From NCBI GenBank assembly GCA_034664005.1, contig JAXDIL010000169.1, positions 3,092 to 67,091 on the forward strand: 64,000 bases of DNA, in the 5' to 3' direction. Both the position numbers and the translations under genes were made by a program. Under the pieces are notes generated by a model. It was given only the letters and a program-made list of their open reading frames with translations, ran no database searches and was not told the DNA's origin. Shown here piece by piece: positions 24,722 to 33,939 of the stretch. This stretch comes from JACVRW01 sp034664005. GTDB lineage: Bacteria; Actinomycetota; Thermoleophilia; Solirubrobacterales; Thermoleophilaceae. Position 1 is the first letter of the stretch, and each line of letters starts with the position of its first letter.

Positions 24722-25479
24722 GCCTCGCGCGCCCGGCGACGGAGCTGCCAGGCGTCGTCTAGAACGCGGGCGACGCCGGCGGCGCAGGCCGCGAGCGCGG
24801 CGTCGCCCAGCTCCCGGGTCGCCTGCGTCGGATCGTCGGTGAAGCCGTCCATGGCGCCCCAGGCGCCGGCGGCCGCTACGCGGGCGCCGGGAACGTCGCG
24901 AGGCGGCTCGCCCGGCGAGGGGCGCGCGGCATCGATGTCCACGAGGTGCGGAGCGAGGGCGAGCATGACGGAGGTCTCGAACACCCCGGCATGCCCCGGA
25001 AAGCGCCCGGGAACGTGCGGCAGCTCGCTCGCATCGATGCACTCCCAGTACGAGCAACCGACGATCACCGCGTCCTCGCCGCTCTCGGTGGTGTCGATGG
25101 CGGACCGCATGGCGGTGTCGTTGCCGCCATGTCCGTTCAAGAGCACGACGGTCGTAAAGCGCGACCGGAGGGCGGAGCGCACCAGGTCGGCCATTACGGC
25201 GGACGCAGTTGCGGCCGAGAGCGACAGCGTCGCACCGAACGGAAGGTGGTGATCGGATGCACCCACCGGGACGGTTGGGGCGACGACCACGACTTCGGGC
25301 CGTCGCGCGAGTGACGCCGCGCGCTCTGCGATCGCCGTGACGATCACGGCGTCGGTGCTTGCGGGAAGGTGCGGGCCGTGCTGCTCGGTGGTCCCGAGCG
25401 GGATCACTAGGAGCGAGTCCGCGGCGACGGCGTTCGCCGCCTCGCGGGTCAGCCGACCTGCGTCGACCACCTGAGTCAC
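24718..25479 (-). CDS. Creatininase family hydrolase
   Basis: A 253-residue enzyme of the creatininase/MftE-type fold. The motif VIPLGTTEQHGPHLPASTD supplies the Glu and His metal ligands, LLNGHGGN gives another histidine, and GHAGVFETSVMLAL supplies the active-site Glu. Creatininases open a cyclic amide (creatinine to creatine); relatives hydrolyse other amides or work in mycofactocin maturation or flavin biosynthesis. No mycofactocin genes are nearby, so a catabolic amidase role fits better. It is the first gene of the minus-strand operon; operator copy 2 lies 12 bases upstream of its start. Confidence 0.87.
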   Translation of the reverse strand: MTQVVDAGRLTREAANAVAADSLLVIPLGTTEQHGPHLPASTDAVIVTAIAERAASLARRPEVVVVAPTVPVGASDHHLPFGATLSLSAATASAVMADLVRSALRSRFTTVVLLNGHGGNDTAMRSAIDTTESGEDAVIVGCSYWECIDASELPHVPGRFPGHAGVFETSVMLALAPHLVDIDAARPSPGEPPRDVPGARVAAAGAWGAMDGFTDDPTQATRELGDAALAACAAGVARVLDDAWQLRRRAREA

Positions 25480-25491
25480 ACGGAAGCTCTA

Positions 25492-25508
25492 TGTTCGTAT
25501 TTCGAACA
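25492..25508. promoter_or_regulatory. IclR-type operator copy 2 (TGTTCG-N5-CGAACA)
   Basis: TGTTCG TATTT CGAACA, a perfect inverted repeat, between the creatininase start (25479) and a -10-like TATATT on the minus strand (25529-25524). The 15 bases from that -10 to the repeat match the distances seen at other copies, so it would sit in the early transcribed region of the creatininase operon. Confidence 0.7.
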
Positions 25509-25564
25509 ATCCATCCGCAGAGCAATATACCTTCTCGGCACCTCGGGGCCCGGCGCATGGCCGA

Positions 25565-26398
25565 TCAGGTTGGCGCGAGGCGGCCCGCCAAGGGGTGCCA
25601 GCGCTCCGGGGGGCGGCCACCAAGCGTTGCGGTGGCCAGCGCGGCGGCGGCGATCACGGCCTCGGCGACCTCCGCCCGTCGCCTCCCGTCGAGCGCGACC
25701 GCGAGCGTCGTGATGCTGATGGCGCAGAGCGGGTGACCGTCCTCGGAGAAGATCGGCGCGGCAAGGCAGCGGACTCCGCTGCGGGCTTCCTCGTCGTCGA
25801 AGGCGTAACCGGTCTCTGCGACCTGGTCGAGCACTTGGAAGAGCGCCGCCCGGGTCCGGATCGAGTTGGGCTGCGCAGCGGGCAGCGTCTCCTCGGCGTA
25901 GCGGGCCTCGACCTCCTGGCGCGGCAGGGCGGCCAGCATCGCCTTTCCGAGACCGGTTGCGTGCGCCGGCGAACGAGCACCAATCCGGACGGCCATATTG
26001 GGACCGTCGTCGGGAAGCGCTCGTGCGACGTGCACGACCTCGGTTTGGTCGAGGACGCCCGCGTGGACGGTCTCCTCGAGCGTACGCGCGAGTTGGCGGG
26101 TCGCATCGTTGATCGTGGCCGTGATGCCCGCGCGATGCTCGGTGCGCGCCGCGAATCCGTGTGCCGCGAACCCGATGTCATACGGCCCGGGTCGCCTGCC
26201 GGCGTCGGGTGATGCCTGCGCAAGCCAACCGCTGCGCTCCAGGACTTCGCATAGCCGGTACACGGTGCTGCGGTTGAGTCCCGTCGCCGCCGCAATCTCG
26301 GACGGCTCCAGCGGTCGTTCCTGCGACGCGAGCTCGCTCACGATGAGCAGGCCCTTCTCAAGGCTGTTCAGGCGAGTGCTCACGGGCTGTGCGACCAA
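25565..26398 (-). CDS. IclR-family transcriptional regulator 2
   Basis: A 277-residue IclR regulator with an N-terminal winged helix (LNSLEKGLLIVSELASQERP; SEIAAATGLNRSTVYRLCE) and a GAF-like effector domain that shares LPDDGPNMAVRIGARSPAHA with regulator 1, showing the two are paralogues. The frame opens with TTG at 26398; a GTG at 26383 directly before STRLNSLEK is also plausible. Operator copy 3 lies 27 bases upstream, consistent with autoregulation. It stands as a separate transcription unit between two operons. Confidence 0.9.
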   Translation of the reverse strand: MVAQPVSTRLNSLEKGLLIVSELASQERPLEPSEIAAATGLNRSTVYRLCEVLERSGWLAQASPDAGRRPGPYDIGFAAHGFAARTEHRAGITATINDATRQLARTLEETVHAGVLDQTEVVHVARALPDDGPNMAVRIGARSPAHATGLGKAMLAALPRQEVEARYAEETLPAAQPNSIRTRAALFQVLDQVAETGYAFDDEEARSGVRCLAAPIFSEDGHPLCAISITTLAVALDGRRRAEVAEAVIAAAALATATLGGRPPERWHPLAGRLAPT

Positions 26399-26424
26399 GC
26401 TTTCGCTAGGAGCGGTACCTGGGC

Positions 26425-26441
26425 TGTTCGCTCCGTGAACA
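26425..26441. promoter_or_regulatory. IclR-type operator copy 3 (TGTTCG-N5-TGAACA)
   Basis: TGTTCG CTCCG TGAACA differs from copies 1 and 2 by one base in the right arm and still leaves TGTTC...GAACA perfectly symmetric. It lies between the second IclR gene (start 26398) and a weak minus-strand -10-like TAGATT (26454-26449), in the right place to control iclR 2. Confidence 0.6.
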
Positions 26442-26446
26442 CGGCG

Positions 26447-27223
26447 TCAATCTATCGCCTGATCCAGCAGGTGTGAGATGGTCCCGCCCAAGATGCGCGC
26501 GTGGTCGGTCTCGGATGACGGCAATGCTCGCACGTTGGCCAGCTCCTCGGCCAAGGAGGCCGCGAACGGCGCGTCGCTGGAGTAGATGATGCGGCCCGCC
26601 CCGATGTGAGGATTGCGGACCAATGGCAGAAGGTTGTTGTCCCAGAAGGTGGTCGCCGTGTTGGCATAGAGGTTCGGCGCGGAGAGCAGGGCGGGCTCGA
26701 CGTCGAGCCAGAAGTCCGTGGCGCCGTTGCGCCCCAGGATGAACGCCGCGTCTGGATGGCGTCGAGCGAGCGCTGCGAGCGAGAGCGGCAGCGCCCAGGG
26801 CGGCGTTCCGGTGCGGATGTAGACCGGCCAGCGCCGCGCGGCCGCGAATCGCACGAGGTCGTCGATCTGGCCGTCGAGCAGGTCGAATCCCTGGAGCGCG
26901 GGATCGAGCGCCAAGGCGCGAGCGCCGAGATCGGCGGCCTCACGGAGGATGTCGAGGGCACGGGCGCCCAGCCATGGGGAGGCCGTCGCGTATGGCAGCA
27001 GCCGTCCCCCGGATGCACGCGCCGCGGCCGCCACGAATCGGTTTCCCTCCTCGTTGGAGACGGCCACGAACCGTTCTGCCGGCGCCACCAGCGCGACGTC
27101 AACGCCGCATCGCCCCATTGTCGTGAGCAGCGTCTCCGCGGAGAGCTGCACATCGCGATTCACGCCGAGGGTCACGTGCGCATCGATGACCGGAACCGCA
27201 CCCACCGTCGTCGTGCCCTCCAT
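26447..27223 (-). CDS. Amidohydrolase 2-like protein lacking metal-binding histidines
   Basis: A 258-residue paralogue of the ACMSD-like enzyme at 21376 (shared blocks around GTPPW versus GTPPY and AALARRHPDAAFILG versus AALAGRHPRTPMVLG). At the aligned metal positions the histidines are changed: HVH becomes HVT (IDAHVTLG), the H of LFHDGT becomes R (YIRTGT), and the H of LGHGG becomes R (LGRNG). The acidic residue in YSSDAPF remains. It is therefore probably catalytically dead or uses another mechanism. ATG 27223 follows AAAGGA. Operator copy 4 lies 27 bases upstream; the adjacent operon diverges. Confidence 0.75.
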   Translation of the reverse strand: MEGTTTVGAVPVIDAHVTLGVNRDVQLSAETLLTTMGRCGVDVALVAPAERFVAVSNEEGNRFVAAAARASGGRLLPYATASPWLGARALDILREAADLGARALALDPALQGFDLLDGQIDDLVRFAAARRWPVYIRTGTPPWALPLSLAALARRHPDAAFILGRNGATDFWLDVEPALLSAPNLYANTATTFWDNNLLPLVRNPHIGAGRIIYSSDAPFAASLAEELANVRALPSSETDHARILGGTISHLLDQAID

Positions 27224-27249
27224 CTGCGTCCTTTCGATTCCTTCGGGTG

Positions 27250-27266
27250 CGTTCGTTGCGCAAACA
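27250..27266. promoter_or_regulatory. IclR-type operator copy 4 (CGTTCG-N5-CAAACA)
   Basis: CGTTCG TTGCG CAAACA keeps GTT...AAC symmetry and the five-base spacing of the other copies. It sits upstream of the minus-strand amidohydrolase-like gene, 15 bases after a -10-like TAGACT (27287-27282 on that strand). Confidence 0.6.
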
Positions 27267-27339
27267 GACTGACCGTGGATCAGTCTACCGGCGACGCTCC
27301 GCAGTGAGCTCCCTCTGTATGATCTTTCCACGGACAGTT

Positions 27340-27356
27340 CGTTCGTTGAGCAAACA
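27340..27356. promoter_or_regulatory. IclR-type operator copy 5 (CGTTCG-N5-CAAACA)
   Basis: CGTTCG TTGAG CAAACA differs from copy 4 by one base in the spacer and lies exactly 90 bases from it. It precedes the Gfo/Idh operon, 16 bases after a plus-strand -10-like TATGAT (27318-27323). Copies 4 and 5 each serve one arm of the divergent promoter. Confidence 0.6.
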
Positions 27357-27359
27357 GAG

Positions 27360-28382
27360 ATGGGAAAGGGGCGCGTGGCAGACGCAACACCGATCGGCAT
27401 CGCGCTCGTGGGCGTTGGGGACATAGGCACATCGGGGCACCTGCCGGCGATCGAGGCCGGCGCCGACGCGCGGTTGATCGCCCTGGTCGATGCGGACGAG
27501 ATAAGACTGGCCCGCGCGGCGTCGCGCCTGGAACATGTCGTCGACGTGCATGCGAAGCTCGACCCGGTGCTCGAGGACCCGCGGATCGAGGCCATCGTGC
27601 TCGCCACGCCACCGTGGGTGACGGCGCGGCTAGCGCCGCTCGCTCTCGAGGCCGGCGCGTACGTGCTTGCGGAGAAGCCACTCGCGGTCTCCTCAGCCGA
27701 GGCGGAGTCCCTGCGGCGGCTCGACGGTCCGAGCCGGGATCGACTCCAGACTGGGTTTACCTACCGACACCATCCGTCGATCGAGCACCTGCGTACCCTC
27801 GTCAGGTCGAAGGCGCTGGGACCGTCACTCCTAATCCGCATCGCCGCATTTGACGAGATCGCCGACCCGGTGGGATCGCCCGACCACTACGCGAGAATGG
27901 TGCGAACCCTCGAGCACGGGATGCCGATCGTGCACGAGGGGGCACATCTGTGCGACTGGCTGAATTTCCTGACGGGAGACACCCCGGCCACGGTCTCGGC
28001 CGTCGCGGTCAAGACCGATCCCTCGCTACCTACACCCAATTTCAACGTCGCGAGGGCCGAGTACCCAGACGGCACGGTCGCCTGCCTCGAGACCGGATGG
28101 CTGACACCGGAGTTACCGCCTTCGCACTTCACCGTCACGGGATCACGAGGGCAGATCCATGTCGACATGGCGACTTTCGCGTTGGAGGGGGTCGTCGACG
28201 GCACGCCCGTTCGCGTTGCCGCGGGCTCTGACCGGGTTTCGCTGTGCTTCGCGCTCCAGCTCGAGCGGTTTCTCGCATCGGTCCGGGCGGGCCGCCCACC
28301 GGTTCCGGGACTCGAGGAAGGCCTCGCAAGCCTCCGCTTCACGGAGCGCTTGGTCGAAGCGACGCAGGACGCGGGACGTTGA
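27360..28382 (+). CDS. Gfo/Idh/MocA family oxidoreductase
   Basis: A 340-residue NAD(P)-dependent dehydrogenase. The Rossmann N-terminus is IALVGVGDIGTSGHLPAI, the family EKP motif appears as YVLAEKPLAVSSAEAE, and the C-terminal half forms the substrate-binding sheet (TGFTYRHHPSIEHL; GAHLCDWLNFLTGD). Such enzymes oxidise sugar or cyclitol hydroxyls. ATG 27360 is immediately after operator 5; GTG 27375 with GGGAAAGG before it is a good alternative. First of five overlapping genes (27360-32731) that form one operon. Confidence 0.87.
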   Translation: MGKGRVADATPIGIALVGVGDIGTSGHLPAIEAGADARLIALVDADEIRLARAASRLEHVVDVHAKLDPVLEDPRIEAIVLATPPWVTARLAPLALEAGAYVLAEKPLAVSSAEAESLRRLDGPSRDRLQTGFTYRHHPSIEHLRTLVRSKALGPSLLIRIAAFDEIADPVGSPDHYARMVRTLEHGMPIVHEGAHLCDWLNFLTGDTPATVSAVAVKTDPSLPTPNFNVARAEYPDGTVACLETGWLTPELPPSHFTVTGSRGQIHVDMATFALEGVVDGTPVRVAAGSDRVSLCFALQLERFLASVRAGRPPVPGLEEGLASLRFTERLVEATQDAGR

Positions 28383-29305
28383 AGCGCCTGGACGCCGATG
28401 TCGTGCACGCTGCGTACGACGGTGCCATCCCTCCTCGCCTCATGGTCTCGTCCGGTGACAGCGTTGTCGTGCGGACGCTCGATGCGCGCCGCGGCGCATT
28501 CAGCGAAATCGAGCCCGGCACGTCCTTTGAGTTGCCGCCCCCGAGCGCGGGATCCAGCAACCCGCTGACCGGCCCTATCGCCGTTGCCGGGGCTCGTGGC
28601 GGGGACGCCCTTGCTGTCGACGTCCTCGCCATCGAACCGCTGGGTCCGGCCTGGGTCGGCGCTCACGCCCACGTCAACCCGCTGGAGCCTGGACGTGTCG
28701 ACCGCTCCTTCGGTCGCATCGCGAGCGTGGCAGACGGCGACGTGCTCTATTCCGACGGCGTTGCCTTCCCGGCTCGGCCGATGGTCGGCTGCCTGGGCAC
28801 CGCACCTGACGAGCCTGTCGGGGCAGGGGGCGCCGGCCCCAACGGTGGCAACCTGGATCACACGATCGTGCGACCGGGCGCCCGAGTCCTCCTGCCGGTG
28901 TCCATAGACGACGCACGCCTCTTCGTCGGGGACGTCCATGCCGCCCAGGGCGATGGCGAGCTGTCCGGCGTCGCCCTCGAGACAGCGGCCGACGTAACCC
29001 TGCGGCTGAGCGTAGTTCCCGATCTCGCGCTCAGCTGGCCATGGGTCGAGACACGCGCGCGCATCGCCGTCCTGACGTGCGCGTGGGACTTCGCCGACGC
29101 GCGCCGGCACGCCGTGAGCGCCGCGATGGCGCTGCTCGAGGCACGGCTGGCGATGACCGCCGGCGACGCGCTCGCGTTCATTTCGGCGGCGGGGGACCTT
29201 CGCATCGGGCAGGCATACGGGGGCGCTGAGATGACCTTGAGGCTCGAGCTGCCGCGCTGCCCCGGCCTCGAGCTCACGGATCTACCGACGTTCCAGGAGA
29301 GCTGA
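28379..29305 (+). CDS. Acetamidase/formamidase family protein
   Basis: A 308-residue protein of the FmdA/AmdA acetamidase/formamidase family, which hydrolyses short amides to the acid and ammonia. Family features are an early VVRTLDARRGAFS, GPIAVAGARGGDALAVDVLAI, a HAHVNPLEPG-type stretch and GDVHAAQGDGELSGVALETA, a highly conserved loop. Start is set at the TTG at 28379, overlapping the previous stop (TTGA). It overlaps the next gene by one base (TGATG). In this island it may release ammonia from an acyclic intermediate. Confidence 0.83.
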   Translation: MKRLDADVVHAAYDGAIPPRLMVSSGDSVVVRTLDARRGAFSEIEPGTSFELPPPSAGSSNPLTGPIAVAGARGGDALAVDVLAIEPLGPAWVGAHAHVNPLEPGRVDRSFGRIASVADGDVLYSDGVAFPARPMVGCLGTAPDEPVGAGGAGPNGGNLDHTIVRPGARVLLPVSIDDARLFVGDVHAAQGDGELSGVALETAADVTLRLSVVPDLALSWPWVETRARIAVLTCAWDFADARRHAVSAAMALLEARLAMTAGDALAFISAAGDLRIGQAYGGAEMTLRLELPRCPGLELTDLPTFQES

Positions 29306-30195
29306 TGATCGTCGACTGTCACTCGCACGTCATGTGGTATCCGGATCACGTCGAGAAGCGTTATGCCGAGGAGGCGCTGGCGTCCAAGCTCGTGAAGCTC
29401 GAGATGTCCGGTGGCGCCGCCCACGCCGCACGTCTCGATCTGCACTCCTATGACTCGCACCCGGAGGATCATTGGGCGGCGTCGGCGGACGCCGATCGCG
29501 TGGTCGTGTTCGGGCTCCAGGCAAAAGCGGTCGGCGTATGGATCCCCAACGAGGTCGTCGCGGACTATGTCGCACTGCACCCTGAGAAGCTTGTCGGCTG
29601 GGCGTCGATCGATCCCAACGAACCCGACTGCGTCGCTCAGCTGAGCCATGCTGTCGAGCAGCTCGGGCTGCGGGGCTTGAAGCTCGGGCCGCCGTACCAG
29701 CATTTCGACCCGTCGGATCGGGCCCATTGGCCGCTCTACGAACGGTGCGCCGAGCTCGACCTCCCGATCATTTGGCACCAGGGAACCACGTTCCCGAGCC
29801 GCGCGAAGCTCCGCGTCGCGAACCCCCTGCTGCTGGAGGACGTTGCGATGGACTTTCCCGACCTGCGGATGATCATCGCCCACCTCGGACATCCGTGGGA
29901 AGAGGACGCGGTCGCGCTCGTGCGCAAGTGCCCGAACCTCTACATGGACATCTCGGCCGTGCACTACCGGCCGTGGCGCTACTGGCAGGCGATGGTGACC
30001 GCGATGGAGTACGGGGTCACCCACAAGATCCTGCTCGGCTCGGACTTCCCGTCGGCGACGATCGCGAACGTCATCGACGGACTGCGTCGCGTCAACGCGC
30101 CCGTGGAAGGGACCGGCATGCCGACCATCCCACTCGAGGTCCAAGACCAGATCGTCTACGAGAACTGGAAGCGCTTCTTTCCAGAGTGGGCATGA
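29305..30195 (+). CDS. Amidohydrolase 2 family (ACMSD-like) enzyme
   Basis: A 296-residue ACMSD-like amidohydrolase with intact ligands: MIVDCHSHVMW (HxH), H in LPIIWHQGTTF, H in MIIAHLGHPWEED and D in ILLGSDFPSATI. The GLKLGPPYQHFDP segment is typical of decarboxylases or hydrolases that act on aromatic or unsaturated acids. It is the third such protein in the island and differs clearly from the paralogous pair at 21376 and 26447. It starts by TGATG overlap and ends by ATGA overlap with the enolase-superfamily gene. Confidence 0.87.
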   Translation: MIVDCHSHVMWYPDHVEKRYAEEALASKLVKLEMSGGAAHAARLDLHSYDSHPEDHWAASADADRVVVFGLQAKAVGVWIPNEVVADYVALHPEKLVGWASIDPNEPDCVAQLSHAVEQLGLRGLKLGPPYQHFDPSDRAHWPLYERCAELDLPIIWHQGTTFPSRAKLRVANPLLLEDVAMDFPDLRMIIAHLGHPWEEDAVALVRKCPNLYMDISAVHYRPWRYWQAMVTAMEYGVTHKILLGSDFPSATIANVIDGLRRVNAPVEGTGMPTIPLEVQDQIVYENWKRFFPEWA

Positions 30196-31303
30196 GGATC
30201 ACGTCGATCGAGGCGATCCCCGTGCGGGTCCCGCGCGCGAAGCCCATGCTGTCCGCGGGCACCGCCGATCCCATCGTCTCCTCTGACTTCGGCATCGTGC
30301 GCCTCCGCGTCGACGACGGCCCGGAGGGCCTCGGAGAGATATCGATGAACGGCGCCTGCAACGGCGCGATCCTGTGCGAGGCCGTCGTCAGCACGCTGGC
30401 ACCGGCGCTCATCGGGCGCGACCCGCGGGCGGTCCAGTTGGCGCTCGCGGAGATGGACAGGCTGCTCGAGGGGGCGGAGCCCGCCAAGGCAGGGATCGAG
30501 ATGGCGATGCTGGACGCTGTGGGCAAGGCCTTGGGGGTGCCCGTCTATCAGCTGCTCGGCGGGCGTGCGAGGCAGCGCATCCCCGTGCGCTGGGGACTCG
30601 GCTTCGGGGACCCCGGGGCGGGGATTGCGGAGCTGCGGACCCGCATCGACGAGGGGTTCCGGTCCGTCAAGCTCAAGGTCGGCCGACCAGACACCGACCT
30701 AGATCTCGAGATGGTCTCCGCCGTGCGCGAGGAGTTCGGCGCTTCCATCTCGCTGATGGTCGATGCCAACGCGGGGTACGTCTCGGTGGCGCAGGCGCTA
30801 CGTGAGCTGGGACGACTCACGCCGTTCGACCTAGAGCTCGTCGAGCAACCGTTGGCGCGCGATCGCCTTGACGACCTCGCGACTCTGCGCGGACGCCTGC
30901 CGGTCCCGATCCTCGCGGACGAGTCGATGCGTCATCCGTCGGATGCGTATCTCATCGCGCGAGCGGGTGCCGCGGACGTGTTGTCCGTGTATGTGTGCGA
31001 GGCGGGTGGCCTCATTCCGGCGGCCAAGGCGTTTGCCGTCGCCGAGGCGGCCGGACTCTCGTGCACGATCGGAAGCCAGTGCGAGCTCGGGATAGGCACC
31101 GCGGCGATGGCGCATCTCGGCGTCGCGATGCGCAACCTCGCATACGCGAGCGACATCACCGGTCACCTGCGATACCCGGAAGACGTCATCCGCGAGAGCC
31201 TCGACTACGAGGACGGCACCATCCGACCGTCGTCGCGGCCCGGCCTCGGCGTGACGATCGCCGAGGATCGTCTCGAGCGATGGCGCCTGGATGGGGGTGG
31301 AGC

Positions 31304-31307
<4 letters not shown>
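30192..31307 (+). CDS. Mandelate racemase / muconate lactonizing enzyme family protein
   Basis: A 371-residue enolase-superfamily enzyme. The capping domain spans about residues 1-125 and the barrel the rest. KxK is present at K160/K162 (SVKLKVGRP); the metal ligands are D191 (VDANAGY), E218 (LVEQPL) and D243 or E244 (LADES). The second catalytic lysine usual in the MLE subgroup, in a KxxxxGG context, is replaced: the protein reads SVYVCEAGGL. Members abstract a proton alpha to a carboxylate, giving dehydration, racemisation or cycloisomerisation. Its neighbours suggest an acid-sugar or amino-acid-derived carboxylate. Substrate unknown. Confidence 0.85.
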
Positions 31308-32731
<1,424 letters not shown>

Positions 32732-32732
32732 T

Positions 32733-32755
32733 CCCGCAGGACTGTTCACTGCGGG
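32733..32755 (+). terminator. Possible terminator of the Gfo/Idh operon
   Basis: CCCGCA (32733-32738) pairs with TGCGGG (32750-32755) across an 11-base loop, starting two bases after the aldehyde dehydrogenase stop. The stem is short, and there is no T run. The remaining gap to 32829 holds nothing else recognised. Confidence 0.35.
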
Positions 32756-32829
32756 TACTTCAGGGTGAGCGACGGGCGCGCGAATCCCCCAAGCCCGAGG
32801 TGGACGAGGCCCGGAGCGCCGCCCACCTA

Positions 32830-33759
32830 CTAGCAGAGCAGCTGCTTCCCCATGCCCTCCACTCGGTCGGCCGTCTCGCGCAGCTCGCGGGCGACCGCGC
32901 CCGCCGGCTGGTCGAGTTGTGGGCGCACGCGCTCCGGTACGCCGGCGTCCTCGGGCACCCCTTCGAGCTGTTGGAAGATGGGGTGGAACTGGTGCTGGAC
33001 CACGCCGGTGGTCGCGCCGAAGATCTCGTTTATTCGCTGTGCCGCCTCCTCGTCGGAGAGGCGATCCTCACCGCCGCACCCCGCGATCAAGAGCGCGGCA
33101 GCAACCGCCAGTGCGGAACTCATCCGAGGGGCTTTCGCTAGCGCGGCTCGGGCCAGCAGGGCGGCGCCGATCGTGAGCACCAGCAACCTCAGCGCCGTCG
33201 GTGCCGGAACGAACGCGAGCACGCCGCCGACCAGGAGAACGGTCGACCCGCTTCGAGGGAAGACTCCGGCGCGGCGGGTGGCGATCGCGAACAGCGCCCA
33301 ACCCAGGGCGAGGATCGTGTAGGAGAGGAAGAACCCCGCCAGCAGCGAGCCCGATGTCTCGCCGTCAAGCACGGCCGGGGCCTCGTTCGCCAGGTAGGGG
33401 ACCGTGAACACCTGATCCCAGGCGCCGCCGGCGGCGAGCACCGTTCCGACGAGCGCCAGCACAAAGGCGGCAGTGCCGAACGCGCCGAGAGCGTGCTCCT
33501 GGCGCAGATAGAGCGCGACCAAGCCGAGGCCCAGCAAGAGCAGGGCGACGAGGGCGGTCACGGTCGCCACCGTGAAGCGCCCCGAGCCGGCCACGTGGCT
33601 CACGTCGTCCGCGTAGATCGATGCGCCCACGGCGACCCCGAACAGGGCCACGAACGGGCTCGCCAGGGCTGCGCCGGCGCCCCAGCTCACGACACGCCTC
33701 GCCCCGTTGTGCGGTCGCTCGTAGGTGGGGATCCCCTGGGCGCTGGTCATCTCACTCAT
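32830..33759 (-). CDS. Membrane protein fused to a lipoprotein-like domain
   Basis: A 309-residue protein. GGAGG lies just upstream of ATG 33759. The first 210 residues form a membrane protein with about five hydrophobic helices (start MSEMTSAQGIPTYERPHNGA). At residue 213 an internal methionine (codon ATG at 33123) begins MSSALAVAAALLIAGCGG, a textbook lipoprotein signal with lipobox LIAGC, followed by a soluble acidic tail (EDRLSDEEAAQRINEIFG). There is no stop between the two parts. Either two genes have fused, or the lipoprotein also starts internally. Function unknown; the two-component genes diverge from it. Confidence 0.65.
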   Translation of the reverse strand: MSEMTSAQGIPTYERPHNGARRVVSWGAGAALASPFVALFGVAVGASIYADDVSHVAGSGRFTVATVTALVALLLLGLGLVALYLRQEHALGAFGTAAFVLALVGTVLAAGGAWDQVFTVPYLANEAPAVLDGETSGSLLAGFFLSYTILALGWALFAIATRRAGVFPRSGSTVLLVGGVLAFVPAPTALRLLVLTIGAALLARAALAKAPRMSSALAVAAALLIAGCGGEDRLSDEEAAQRINEIFGATTGVVQHQFHPIFQQLEGVPEDAGVPERVRPQLDQPAGAVARELRETADRVEGMGKQLLC

Positions 33760-33939
33760 CGAGACCTCCTTCTTTGGCTTCCCAGATGGCGCGGGAGCGC
33801 TCCGGGCCTGCCTGCCAACCTGCCAGCCGTGCGCTGGTCCGTCATCAGGCTCAGGAATGGTTTTCTGAATGTCTGGGGGATGAGCGCGACCAGTCTCAGG
33901 GATGACGACGCCCCTCGCGGGCAGGCGTAGAGTCGAGGC

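Noticed and set aside
24718..25479. Mycofactocin MftE as the identity of the creatininase-family gene
   Set aside because: MftE is a creatininase-family protein, but mftA-mftF genes are absent and the neighbours are catabolic.
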